A stretch of DNA of 64,000 nt, taken from the NCBI GenBank assembly GCA_010645155.1, contig CM021314.1, positions 7,050,543 to 7,114,542 on the forward strand, read 5' to 3'. A program made the position numbers and the translations under genes. The stretch comes from Tigriopus japonicus (lineage: Eukaryota > Arthropoda > Copepoda > Harpacticoida > Harpacticidae). Shown here piece by piece: positions 1 through 12,262 of this stretch. Position 1 is the stretch's first letter; every line of letters starts with the position of its first letter. The notes beneath the pieces were generated by a model that was not told where the DNA came from, did no database searches, and worked only from the letters and a program-made list of their open reading frames with translations.

Positions 1-12
1 AATGTCAAACTT

Positions 13-1143
13 AGGGTGTTGTGATATTTTGCGGAGCCAAACGAAAACTGGAATTGCAACCTCTAGCAACATGGTCCTACAACGGCAGGCCGCGTGTTAA
101 CGCACTTAATTCAAAAGCGAAAGTGACCAAAATCAAGTCGAATTAGCATTTGTCGAGTAAATATTCTCCCTAGCTGCTGCATTTCAAACACAGGAGTTGT
201 CATGAGTATAAAAGAGTAAATACTCAAGGCTAGTTAATCTAACTTGATTTTGGTGTGCTCTCGCTTTTGAATTAGGTGCATTAACATGGGGCCACAGACC
301 ATATAATGGCTAGACCTCGCTTCTTGCGAGAAAAAGGTGGACAACTTTGCTTCATCAGCTGCAACATAACACTACACCCTAAAATGGTGGGAATTTCGAA
401 GTTTTGAAAATTTTGCCAGCGTGGCCAAATCCTGAACAAACTCAACGTACTGTACGTACTTTGTTCTCGACGCGAGCGAGCGTCGTTATTTCTGAGCACG
501 CGGTCGCCGAGATTTCGAAGCTTATGCAGCTGGGCCAAGTGGTGTCACTTTTCTCTCGCTAACGGAACAGGCCAATGCGACATCTAGTCATTATATGATC
601 TGGGCATGCGGCCCTATGAACGATTTTAAAGAAAACCAACATTTACTTCATCTAGATGGCTCTCACATGATTAATCATGGCCTCAACACATCCTACTTGG
701 GTGCCCTCCCTCTCTTGTTCTCATAATCAACAACTCGCCATCAGAGCAAGCCCCTAAGGAAGCAAAGTTGAGCTTCAATCAAAGAGGAAAATGACAATCA
801 GCGCCATCTTGAGGTAGAAAGGGTTGTGGGTGCTTCTGTTTAGTCTTTGGCCTTAATTTGTGATTACTCAGCATGGCTTTTTGATTTTTGAACACAATAA
901 TATCGTAGCTGAGCTCTACAAGACTCAAAGCATGAAGAGAAATCGACTTTAAGATGGAAGCTACAATTTTGGCAACAAGTTTAAGTTGAGGATAGATCTG
1001 AAATAAAGAGAATTTGCCCGTCTTGGCTCCATCTAATGGCGATTTTTGTAACCTTCATTTAAAATTCTTCATGTTGTACGACTATGTTGTTTTAGGTTGC
1101 GAGTCCAGTTTTCATTTGGCTCCGCAAAACATAACATCACCCT
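13..1143. mobile_element. foldback-type element with nested inverted repeats
   Basis: Bases 13-62 and 1094-1143 are inverted copies of each other; both contain the string TTTTGCGGAGCCAAA and start or end on AGGGTG/CACCCT. Two further inverted pairs lie inside: about 93-150 with 238-292, and about 286-318 with 583-613. No open frame of substance is present. I could not find a convincing target-site duplication because the left end is only 12 bases from the window edge. This looks like a non-autonomous DNA transposon with a second one nested in it. The class is uncertain. Confidence 0.6.
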
Positions 1144-1655
1144 GAGTTTATCCAATACAACACAGACCAATACAGGATCAAGGTGGCTTGGGCTTTGAAG
1201 AAGCACATGAAAACCTGAAACGGGAGTGGCAACCACCGAGTCCTTTGAACCTCCGCTTCAAATGAGGTTTAGTCATAACAATTTAAAACAATATCTAATA
1301 TCCTGAAAAATTACCAGATCAATTAAATACTCATCTTTCTAAACTAATCCCATGTTTCCAGCCCTTTTTCATGATTGAAATTCAATTTGGAAATCCAGCG
1401 CTAAAGACAAAACTTCGAAACACAGGTGTTGTGTGGAAATCTAGTTTGAACTTTTCCCGCTAGATGGCGCTAGAACGAGTCGCACACCGCGCCTCTAGCG
1501 GATATTTCACTTTCCCGAGTATGAATAAAATAGGCTAGAACTCTAGAATCATGTAAGACAAGCCAAGAAAAAAATGTGACTGACTCAACCCGGTAACTTT
1601 ATCAAATCAATTCGTAGCAAGCAACATGTGGAATGTCTTGGCGAGACATCACTTT
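1144..1655. other. intergenic, nothing recognised
   Basis: This AT-rich stretch lies between two transposons. It has no long open frame and no repeat that I could match elsewhere in the window. Confidence 0.5.
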
Positions 1656-3147
1656 CAGTGCTCTCAGATTTGGGTAAAATTACCAAATCTAGGTAATTTT
1701 TGACCCCCTTTTGGTATAAAAAATGTCAATTGGTAAACTACCAAAACACTGAAATTTGGGTAATATTGAAGTCCAAGCTCTTAGACAACTAAATTTTGTT
1801 CATGCAGGGTAAAATTTTGCGAAAAAGGCTGAAAAGTTTACTGTGCTTTGAATTTTCAGTGCTGCCATTTTTGACTCATAGTTTATGTCACTTTCCTAGA
1901 AAAAGTCAGTGTGACATAATCTTTCTGGCACAGAATCCTAAACAAGGACAGTTGTGACAAGGCAACACTTAACCAAAAATCGAACTCTGAGCACATCCTT
2001 ACAGTGCCTCCAGGTATATGAGGGGAAAAAGCGCAATTTACAACAAAGACACAGACTAGGTAGAAAAAGTCAATCGTTCAGAAAAAAGGGCAAAAAAGTA
2101 GGCGCAAACTAGTGCTCTAGCGCAAACAAGCCCCAAAAAGTGTATGATTAGCGTGAAAGTGCAATATTAGCGCAAAAATGCAAGCAAGATATGAGACTCT
2201 GCATCCATGGGAGGATTGTCTTTGCATCAGCTCACATCAAGGAGAAATTTTGCAGGAGTAGCTTGTAAATACTAAGGCATATTGGCAAATGTAATCCAAT
2301 GTACAAAATTTTGGAGGTGATCAGTTGTAAGCTGTGAACAGTATTTCTTGTTTTGATTTCAACAAGCTGACCGCACATAAATGCATTTGAACTTGACCTC
2401 GTCTTAACCATAGTCAAGAAGAGGTGGATGAAATTAGTTTTTTGAAAGCAGAGAATATGAACTCTTAGCTTTTGCAAGCTGCCTGTACAGTATTTCTCCT
2501 TGTTATGATACTGTTGCTCAATAAGCTGATGAACTGTTAGTGTGCTGTTAGTGCTCGCTTCTGCTTGATTGCGTTGACAGCTTCACATTTGATCATCCTT
2601 GCTCCCATTCACGAGAATGTGTTATATTTTACAAGGGTTGTTATTGATATTTTACAGAAGCTGTTTTTGATATTTTACAGGAGCTGTTATTGATATTTTA
2701 AAGAATTTGTCTACAATTTTTCAGCTCTATGGAACAATGGAGTTAAAAGTTATGCATCTTTGAAATTCAGGCAAATGTAGCTGGAAAATGAACTCGTTCT
2801 ACCTTGTGTTGCAAGATCTTGCATGGACCACTCATAAGATAGGACAACTTATGGCATTTGAAAAATTTGTTTTTAGTGTCCAAGGAATAGCAACAAGTGA
2901 ATAACATGTTGTATTAGGAACAATTCACAATTGCTTCGTAAGGATAATTTCTTGCAATGGCTGTCTTGTCATCTGGTTTGATAATTTTTATACGTTTATA
3001 TATTAAAAAACAAGTGTTGAAAACATTAGAAAGTGATCAAAATTGATAAAAAAATAAGTTACGGTATTTTTTTGGGTATTTTTTTGTAAAAATTCAAAGT
3101 TTGGGTAATTTTTCTGGGTAATTTTGACGAAAAAACTGAGAGCACTA
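1656..3147. mobile_element. hAT-type non-autonomous element, 1.49 kb
   Basis: The ends are CAGTGCTCTCAG and CTGAGAGCACTA, which are inverted, and both are followed inward by GGGTAA-type motifs. The 8-bp flanks at 1648-1655 and 3148-3155 are both ATCACTTT, an exact target-site duplication of the length typical of hAT transposons. There is no transposase frame. A tandem repeat lies inside at about 2618-2706. The perfect duplication fixes the boundaries; the superfamily is inferred from duplication length alone. Confidence 0.85.
2618..2706. repeat. short tandem repeat inside the hAT-type element
   Basis: About four imperfect units of roughly 24 bp share TGATATTTTACA followed by GAAGCTGTT-like sequence. 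It has no coding potential. Confidence 0.7.
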
Positions 3148-3155
3148 ATCACTTT

Positions 3156-4500
3156 CGTGCTTCACACTGAAATACCCACAAGGAACCTCCAGGGACTCGA
3201 AGCTAATGGAGGCCATGAATGTAACCTTTTAGAATGTCACCAATTTAAGTGCACAGTCTAAGGGTCTAAAAGGTTGATGGACAAATTAAGATCATCCAGG
3301 CGAACTAATGGTAACTAGCCAAAGGTTGACACGAGAACACACGAGTAACGTGAATCTCCGAAGTGCCTTGGTTCAACTTCGAAGATCCGTAGGGGAGACT
3401 AATTTCTCTGAATAACTCTGACTGCCCACGGTAGAGTCGTTGCTAGCCGACCCATGGATATACTTACAGAAGAGGATGCGAAGACAGCTGTTTGTTGTTG
3501 TTTTTGAGAGCCCAATGAGGCCCTCTGGAGTGAACGATAGGGAAGTGTTATGGACTCAATATTCAATATTTTATCCTAAATTAGTGAACAAATTGTCTAG
3601 ACATCATTCTAGTTTGTGTTTCTGTCTCTTAGAGATAATTAAATGCAACCCACTCTTGGGTAAATCACGTTCACCACTCATTATCAACCCTATTCAACTT
3701 ATCCTGAAATACCAATGGTTTCAGATTATAAGTACCAAACAACACCATCAAAGCGAAGAATACAGTGCCCCATGAGAGTGATCTGTTCTTCACTGCATTC
3801 TGCATGAATAATCAGTGTGAGGGAATCATCAACAACTCAACTATTAGTTGACAAAAAAATTGTTTAATCTCGTGCTTCCTCTCGGTTTGGCTGATCAAAA
3901 TGTTGATATTTGGCATCTAATGGATTTCAAGGATTTCAGACGGTAAAATGCTGACTAAAAATGATGTTTTTATGGGGAAGAGTGTGGATACTGTAGCTGT
4001 GAGTTTCATTGTTAATAACATGGCCACAGTTTTCTAAAAAGACGCCCAATCTTCATGAAACTTGATCGAAGTATAACTGAACTCGTTGTCTGAAGTTGGT
4101 ATTATTATATTTAAGTTACATATGCATTTATTCGAGATCCATTCTCCATTTTGTGCGAGATATTGGTCTGAAGGAGCTCAGTTTTGACTAATTCCCGAGA
4201 ACAGAAAGCAGCATTATGAAAATGAATGGTAGGAAAAGGAGCGCTATTTAATGCTGCAACAATGTTCTGAAGCGATGTTTGCTATCAAACACCTATTTCT
4301 ATCGTTTTTTGGCAATTTCGTTCAAATTCTCTGCAGAGCCGCACCGTTTTAAGGGCCTCATTGGGCTACGCGTCAGCTGAAGTTCGCGTCCTGTGGTAAG
4401 AGGTTCCTGGCCGACCCAACGCTAAACAGAACTTGGATTCCAGGTGGAGGAGAGGAGGGACAACAGCTCGGTCAAGCCATGTGTGACTGTGAAACCATGA
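3156..4500. other. intergenic, nothing recognised
   Basis: Small open frames occur (for example 3440-3775) but lack family resemblance, codon bias or splice context. No repeat was matched within the window. Confidence 0.4.
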
Positions 4501-5035
4501 GCGGCTATCTTAGATCAATTATTAATCACTAGATAGCGTGCAAGCTTCAGACAGGCTGATTTGGCAAGCGGGACGGAATGCGTTGAATTTATGAGGAAAA
4601 TGTCGCCCTCACAACTGTATCGGATAGTTAGTGTGACCAAGCATGGAATCAACACCAACTTTTTTAAACTCGTTCTTACAGCCACAAGTTACTTTTTGCC
4701 CAGATATGTATTGGATTAATCCTACATAATGCAAAAGCTTAAATTTGTGTTTTTCCCATCAATGACTGATTCAAGGTATTGGCAAAAAAGTTCCTAGTTG
4801 TAGTATGTAAATCCAAGGCACGGGCACCTAGTGACGTCTTCCAGTCTTTGGTTCTTTCAAGAAAGTGACCACTAACAATAACAAAAAGTGACCCAAAAAC
4901 ATAAATCAATTCCACATTTGGTTCATCAATTGCATGGTTGACATTTGCCTGGTCACACATTTCAAATGTTCCCACACTTTTGTCCACTCAATAGTTGGCG
5001 ACAGGAGACGCATATTTAGGCTCACACTCCCTCTA
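4501..5035 (-). repeat. dispersed repeat, copy 1 of 2
   Basis: About 535 bp match, in inverted orientation, the sequence at about 31790-32335. Shared landmarks are the ATTGATC-type start, GCACGCTATCTAGTGATT, the GACGTCTTCCA/TGGAAGACGTC segment and the GTGTGACCAG segment. The two copies have diverged by substitutions and small indels. No open frame is conserved between them, so this is probably a non-autonomous transposon. Its ends are not resolved. Confidence 0.7.
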
Positions 5036-5089
5036 GTATTTGATAGATCTCAATGGCGGCTATGCATATGACTAATCCATCCAGGGTTA

Positions 5090-5440
5090 CCAGGTGTTTT
5101 CAAGCCGATGCTGTCAAAAAGTTGTCTGAAATACTGCTAATAACAGTTGTTCACAGACATTGTCTAAATTCCGTTCTGCCTTGTTCCAAGCGGAAATTTT
5201 CTCATGATTAGTTCGTTTTAGTCGGGTTTTAGGTCTCGAAAATTCTCGCTGTTTATTTTAAGTCGAAAACATTCGATCTTTTAGTTTTGGTCGAAATATT
5301 TTGTCCGCACTGCCACTTTTTGCTAATTTCCTCGGCCCTTTCATTGCGATTTTCAAATTTTCACTGCCATTAAGTTTTCGATTAAGTGGCAGCAATGGTT
5401 GCCACATGGCGTCACTGAACCCATCCAGGCTTCTGAAGTA
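5090..5440 (-). repeat. diverged relative of the 43.1-44.3 kb element
   Basis: This stretch resembles parts of the transposon at 43131-44324. It shares the motif around TTTGAAATACTG, the GTGGCAG segments and a run of TCGAAAA/TCGACCAAAA motifs. It appears to carry only a few of the tandem motifs that are amplified in the other copy. The match is patchy and was made by eye. Confidence 0.45.
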
Positions 5441-5989
5441 CAACTAGCTTGCCAACGACGGGCACACTAAACACTCAGCGACCTCTTCTGGGCTGATGTT
5501 TTAAGTGCTCAAACACACCGATAGGTGTCGCTTCGCACGTGGTTTTAAACCGAACTTCGAACACCATTGTGAAAAAGGTGCTCAATCCCTAATTTACTCT
5601 CGTTTGCCTTTAGCCCTCCCAGTTTTCTTACGAGTAAAAATATTTTCAACGCTCAGCATATCGATTATCGAGTAAAATCATGAAAATACCTGGCATTCCC
5701 AACGGAAGTGATGTCACAAGATGCCACCGCCTCGATCATCCTCAGCATTTAAAATTTTCTCCAGCGTGACTAGAGCCGGCAATTTCGTTCCATTCTCCTC
5801 CCGTCTTTTCTCCTCCTCAACATTTCGCATAACCCAAACCACTCTAAAACCGTTCCAACAATCTCCCATCCAGTTCCATCGCCTACATCTAATGCTCCTT
5901 TCAACCGCTCTCTACCTTTGGACCGCTCTATCACCGAATTCTTGGACCCGCTCGGGTCACGCTGATTGGATCGATGTTAATGTCAGCTC
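5441..5989. other. upstream region of eEF1A
   Basis: This is the sequence upstream of the inferred eEF1A first exon and probably contains its promoter. It becomes pyrimidine-rich (CCTCC and CTCC runs) from about 5740 on. I cannot point to a definite TATA box. Confidence 0.4.
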
Positions 5990-6000
5990 ACGCCGCCTTG

Positions 6001-6288
6001 TTTCCTCCTCTTTCTGTCGTGGCACTGTGAGGTGAGTAGACGTTCTCCGATTGAGTCTCGACACTAGAAATCTTCGATTATCTTGAGCATCCCCGAAGTG
6101 AAAGCGCCTACGGGTTAACCCCAGTCCTCCGGTCTCCCGAGGGAACCCATTAGACGAGAATTGAGTGGGCTAGCTTTCTTCGGAGAGAGCTTTTTGATTG
6201 CCGGCAATTGCACCACGTTTTGTAGTTGAATCAGAAACGAGGAAGTCGTGAGTCGCTTATTTAATCCAGTGGTTGGCCTCTTTTCCAG
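6001..6288 (+). promoter_or_regulatory. eEF1A 5'-UTR: pyrimidine-rich start and 5'-UTR intron
   Basis: A pyrimidine tract (TTTCCTCCTCTTTCTGTCG from 6001) resembles the 5'-terminal oligopyrimidine motif that lets translation-machinery mRNAs be controlled by growth signals. It is followed by a good donor (GAG|GTGAGT, intron from 6032) and an acceptor (TTTTCCAG ending at 6288), 41 bp before the eEF1A start codon. A 5'-UTR intron is common in animal eEF1A genes. The start of transcription is inferred. Confidence 0.6.
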
Positions 6289-6317
6289 CGATTCGATTGC
6301 TGACTCTAAACCGATAA

Positions 6318-7798
<1,481 letters not shown>

Positions 7799-7882
7799 TC
7801 ATTGGGAATCTTCGTCTTTTCGACACAATTTTTATGCGTTGGAATTTTGAACCACACCATCTTCTCTGCCGAGACATTGGCG

Positions 7883-7957
7883 AATAAAATGATCCCTATG
7901 TGTTATCGACATTTGATTGCCAGTGTCTTTATCTGTCAAAATTTGGCTAGAAATAAA
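7883..7957 (+). terminator. eEF1A polyadenylation signals
   Basis: There are two AATAAA hexamers (7883-7888 and 7952-7957), 85 and 154 bases after the stop codon. Either could direct cleavage. Confidence 0.6.
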
Positions 7958-8267
7958 GAGTCTCCATCATTATCGCCTAGGCTCTCCCCAAAAGTGGGGC
8001 CGGGTTTAATGATCGAGAAAATGAACATCCGTTACTTCGCCCGCTTTTGATTGTTGTTTACGGATGTTCCTGTACGGAGAGCCACGTGGTCTGATGCTAC
8101 GTGGGATCTAAAATGAATCGACTAGAAACGAACAGCCTTGGCAATGAAAGGCTTGTATTCTGTATGATTTCTTGGACAGTGGCCAAGAAAAAGAGCTCTA
8201 TTGGGGCGTGGACGAGTTTATGTCTACATGCTTTCAGAACGTCTCTGTTCAGTAAGATCATTTAATA

Positions 8268-9725
8268 ATGGAGGAAGAGGACGCACCTGTTTACGCGGTT
8301 GTTCAAAAATCTTCAAAAGAACATGGCGATCCCCCGCCTATTCGATCTGAGTTCTTAGTCAGTTTTCTGGTCGACAAACGGGGTGGAGCACTAACAGGGT
8401 CTCGAGGCTCGGGAATTCGTTTGATTATTCCGCCCAAAGCCTTGGAACAACCCATTCGGATCAAGTGTTCCTATTGTCCTCCAGATATTCCCAACTCGCT
8501 TCCACCATTGTTGGATGGTGACGCCATCGCTTCTTCGGGTGTGGTTCAACTCGATTGTTCACCCCCTGAGGCCAACCTCCTCCGTCCCATCTTAATGGAA
8601 CTGCCCCACTTCTGTGAGACCGAGCAAGGTGGGCGTGAACTCATTGTGATCAAATCCTTGGATGGACTAACTTGGAGTGAACATAGTCAGTTTCATTGCG
8701 CAGCATCTGGATGGAACAAGACCAACGAAGAGGATCTTTACATGGATGTGGTTTCACAATTACAGTTGAGCAAGGTCAAAGATGATTTGGATACAGATCG
8801 GATAGTCCGCGTGTCCCTCGTTTCGTTCCCGAAATATGTAGCTGTGGTGTCGAGAACATCTTCCAAATCTGTTACCATAACCAAAGACAAGGGTGGAATA
8901 TTGAAGAACCAAAATGTCACTGTGATATTTCCGGCGGATTGCGTTTATAATAAAATCAAAGCCGGATTACAAGTTCGAGAGATCAGCCAAAAGAATTCAG
9001 GAGATTTGCCATTAGGTTGGGAAACTTCACCCGTGCTGTCAATTAGCCCCCTTCATCGTCGCTTCCACGAACCTATCGCTATTCAACTACCCTTTGGCGG
9101 TTGGAAGTCCAGAGTTGACCGGGAAATCAAAGTTCTTATGTTCAAATCTGCATCAGATGGTCCCTCGACCTGGGAAGATTTTACCCCGTACACTGCCATC
9201 GAATTCCAAGGCAATGAGCTACTAGTGTTTACGAAGGTGACAGGCCTCTTCTGGGTCTTCTTGACCACCAAACCGTCTTCAAACGCGGAGGAAGTGGCAA
9301 ATACCCTTTATAAATCTATCTCAAGCGTTCAATATTTGTGTGAAGTGATTGTCTTTTATCGGGCAGAGTTTCCTCGCGCTTGGTGTAACACTTTCCGCAT
9401 TCACTTGTCCAACCGTCGAGGATTGGAACAGTTTTCCGAGAGTAAACTTCAGAATTGGAAACTGTGTCTTCGACAACCCGTTTCATTGGAGGAGGGCAAA
9501 TATCGCTTCCGCTTCGATCGAGGCTTGATTCTTGTGGGACAAGACGAGTCCATTTTGGGACAAATTGTGGACACAATTGATTTTCATCCTTTCTTGGAGG
9601 ATTCCTTGACTTTGGTGTCAAGGAAGGTGGACCAAGAGCCTTTGATTCGCAGGCCAACTCTTGAAATGAGCAAAGCAGACTCTGGAGTGACCGTTTTAAA
9701 TGCCGAACTGGATGTAAAGTTGTAA
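8268..9725 (+). CDS. ankyrin-like ZU5-ZU5-UPA protein, intronless
   Basis: This is a 485-residue uninterrupted frame. The start is fixed by an in-frame TAA at 8253 and the next ATG at 8268. Residues ~28-165 match the first ZU5 domain of ankyrins (FLVSFLVDKRGGAL, then IRLIIPPKA, and LPHF). Residues ~195-345 match the second ZU5 (KGGILKNQNVTVIFPA, then LSISPLHRRFHEPI, WEDFT). The remainder, to the stop, corresponds to the UPA domain. In ankyrins this ZU5-ZU5-UPA supermodule binds beta-spectrin and follows about 24 ankyrin repeats. Here there are no ankyrin repeats before it and no death domain after it. The lack of introns over 1.46 kb suggests a retrocopy that stayed open, or a truly separate gene. 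Codon use looks constrained and there is no poly(A) relic that I can see. Alternatives are an UNC5- or PIDD-like ZU5 protein, but the motif order fits ankyrin best. Confidence 0.85.
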   Translation: MEEEDAPVYAVVQKSSKEHGDPPPIRSEFLVSFLVDKRGGALTGSRGSGIRLIIPPKALEQPIRIKCSYCPPDIPNSLPPLLDGDAIASSGVVQLDCSPPEANLLRPILMELPHFCETEQGGRELIVIKSLDGLTWSEHSQFHCAASGWNKTNEEDLYMDVVSQLQLSKVKDDLDTDRIVRVSLVSFPKYVAVVSRTSSKSVTITKDKGGILKNQNVTVIFPADCVYNKIKAGLQVREISQKNSGDLPLGWETSPVLSISPLHRRFHEPIAIQLPFGGWKSRVDREIKVLMFKSASDGPSTWEDFTPYTAIEFQGNELLVFTKVTGLFWVFLTTKPSSNAEEVANTLYKSISSVQYLCEVIVFYRAEFPRAWCNTFRIHLSNRRGLEQFSESKLQNWKLCLRQPVSLEEGKYRFRFDRGLILVGQDESILGQIVDTIDFHPFLEDSLTLVSRKVDQEPLIRRPTLEMSKADSGVTVLNAELDVKL

Positions 9726-10256
9726 AATGAACGTCCGGTTGTAAAAGAATGAAAAACAATTCGCAGATTCATGTGTTCGATTGAGATTTAACATACACTT
9801 AATGTTTATGCCCAAACACTACTTAAAATATGATGGAAGGATTCAAAATAGACTAACAGATTTGAATCACTGGTTTTTGATTGTTGTTATTAGCGTTTTA
9901 TTAATATGATTAATTGGTTAGTGATGATGGACTTTAACAGTTTACGGGGTGATTGATAAGAAACGGAACAACAAACTATACCTATGACTTAGAAATACTT
10001 CACTCACAATAATGTATGTGGCTCAAAAAGATGTGGTAGATGGCAACTTTTCAGCTACATGTCCCTACAAGACCAAAGCTCGGGAGGATGAAATGAAATC
10101 AGAGTCATGATGGCTCTATTTTCAAAATTGATCCTCACGAGAAAAACCATTTATCTAAATACTTAAAATCACAAGAAAATACCTCTTCTAATAGTTCAAG
10201 CCCAACGTATTGCACACGCATTTAATCTGAGGTTCAAATAAGGTTTCAATCGCATG
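9726..10256. other. 3' flank of the ZU5 gene, nothing recognised
   Basis: AT-rich sequence without open frames or matched repeats. No canonical AATAAA was found close behind the stop codon. Confidence 0.4.
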
Positions 10257-10264
10257 GTTTAGAC

Positions 10265-10861
10265 CAGGGATGTGCAAACTTATTTAGCAGTGGGCCAAAT
10301 TGGCCGGACTGTTGGCGCTCGCGGGCCTCACCATCCAAACCGGCAAATAATTTCTAGTTTAAAATTCTAATACCTACCTACCCCACGTATTATATATTTT
10401 ACTCAAGAGACTTATATTTTTGGTATCATTTTCACATACAATGGGAATGAATGCAATTCAGTGGGATGAATGAAGCTGGCTCAATTTCCCAACAGCTCGA
10501 TCCAAATTTGGTTTAATGGTGGAACTGGCCACACGAAGTCTATTTTCCAAATGTTCGTCGGTCAGAACAGATCTGTATGGAGATTTCATTGCCCCCACGA
10601 TTTTGAAAAGAACTGTTCGCACACGTACCTCGATCCAAATATCGCAAAATCGTAAGTATCGTAAAAGTCCCCACAGTTAGGCTGCTTCAGAGACTTAAAG
10701 AAGTTAGGCCCGCGCCAAATGTGGCCTTTCGCGGGCTATGCCAAAATCATGCTGCGGGCCACAGTCTAGTGAAAATCACAGATCCTCTCGCGGGCCACGC
10801 GAAATCAGCTATCAGCTCGCGGGCCACATTTGGCCCGCGGGCCAGGGTTTGCACACCCCTG
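10265..10861. mobile_element. hAT-type MITE, 597 bp
   Basis: The ends are CAGGGATGTGCAAACTT and GGGTTTGCACACCCCTG, inverted with one mismatch in the outer bases. The flanking 8-mers at 10257-10264 and 10862-10869 are both GTTTAGAC. The interior has repeated GCGGGCCACATTTGGCC-like motifs near both ends. There is no transposase. The CAGGG(G)TGTGCAAAC end with an 8-bp duplication is a well-known hAT pattern in animals. Confidence 0.92.
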
Positions 10862-10869
10862 GTTTAGAC

Positions 10870-11239
10870 TGTATATTTTGGTGTTCTATTTCTTTTCAAA
10901 CACCCTGTAGGGGCGACACTCTGGTTTTAGTATCTATTAAGACGATTAGACACCAAAACCGACACGTAAGCGATATAAAGAATAATTTAAGGCGCTATTT
11001 CTGGATCTAACAAATCAATGCATCTTTTCAAGGAAAACGTTTGACTCTATTTTTCGCAAGTAGATAGTCTGTAGTGCGAGTATTATAGATTTAACTTTAA
11101 TTTATCATTTCCATACAATGTTTCTCGTGAACGAATGAGCAAAACATGCTAAAATTAAGCACATTGCACTTTAAAATGCTTACCTTAGTTATTTCAAGAA
11201 AAAATCCTTGCTTTGTAATGCAATCCAAAATATAAATTG
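10870..11239. other. intergenic, nothing recognised
   Basis: AT-rich sequence between two hAT-type insertions. Nothing was recognised. Confidence 0.4.
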
Positions 11240-11247
11240 GTAATCTG

Positions 11248-11781
11248 TAGGGCCCGGAAAATTATTTGCAAAAATTGACAAAATATCCAATATATATTTT
11301 CTTCAAAAGCCCAAAATATTTGGAAAAAGCCGGATAGTTGAGATATATTTTTTTTGTCAAGGCCATTTTTTTTGGTCTTTTTGTCTGTGTTCATCGATTT
11401 TCCAAATTTGTTTCTGGTTAATTTGATGCATTTGGCCGTTTTGGGGGCAAACTTGACATGTAATTGATTTAAACAACACAATTTTCAATTTGCCTCAATA
11501 GATGGCGTAGTTTTTTCGCATAAGACAGTAGTTTTGATTGTGAATGTCCAATCTTAGTCCAAATGCCATTTTGTAGAGATTTTTGTATTTTGGGAAGGCT
11601 CTATTGAGCATTGGTCATTCATTTTTTTCCTCAATTTTGCCCGAAATATTTTTTTGTACTAGAATATTCGAGGAAATATTTCTTTATCCTTGAACAAGCC
11701 AAAATATTTAAAAAATCGAGGAAAAGTGGAGAAATATTTTTAAAATAATTTATATTTTACGAAATTTATTTCCGGGCCCTA
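11248..11781. mobile_element. hAT-type element, family copy A, 534 bp
   Basis: The ends are TAGGGCCCGGAAA and TTTCCGGGCCCTA, perfectly inverted over at least 13 bp. The flanks at 11240-11247 and 11782-11789 are both GTAATCTG (8-bp target duplication). The interior is AT-rich with several AAATATTT motifs and matches the copy at 33726-34252 through most of its length, including the AATTTGATGCATTTGGCCGT core. No transposase frame is present. Confidence 0.93.
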
Positions 11782-12262
11782 GTAATCTGTCATCTGTACA
11801 TCATCAAAACAACTGTAAATGAAGGTTTACATGTCTCAGAATGAAGGTATTGGACGATGAACCTGGCCGAGGCAGGTAATCTATTTTTGTTATTATCATC
11901 ATTTTTTTTGTGTCAGTTAGTCAACCAAAAGATGATTGCAAAATCATTGACCAAGGGAGGCCAACCTATGAGAAACCTGGCTTATGGTCGCTAAGGCTTC
12001 CACGGGTTAACGGATTAATCGATTAATCCATGAAAAGTATATTATTTCATTTATTTGTTTGGTCAGACGGATTAATCGAACAAAATTAGAGAAAAATTTG
12101 TTTTTCCGTTCTAATATGTCTTTTCTTATCAATTTACGAAATTTCTCCAGAAAAGTTTGAAATTGAAGATTCCAAAAGCCCTATAAAGCAAAAATAGGTG
12201 CCACCCAATGATATCAAAAACACTCGCCAAACATCTATAATCTATACATTAAAGGTAAAAGA

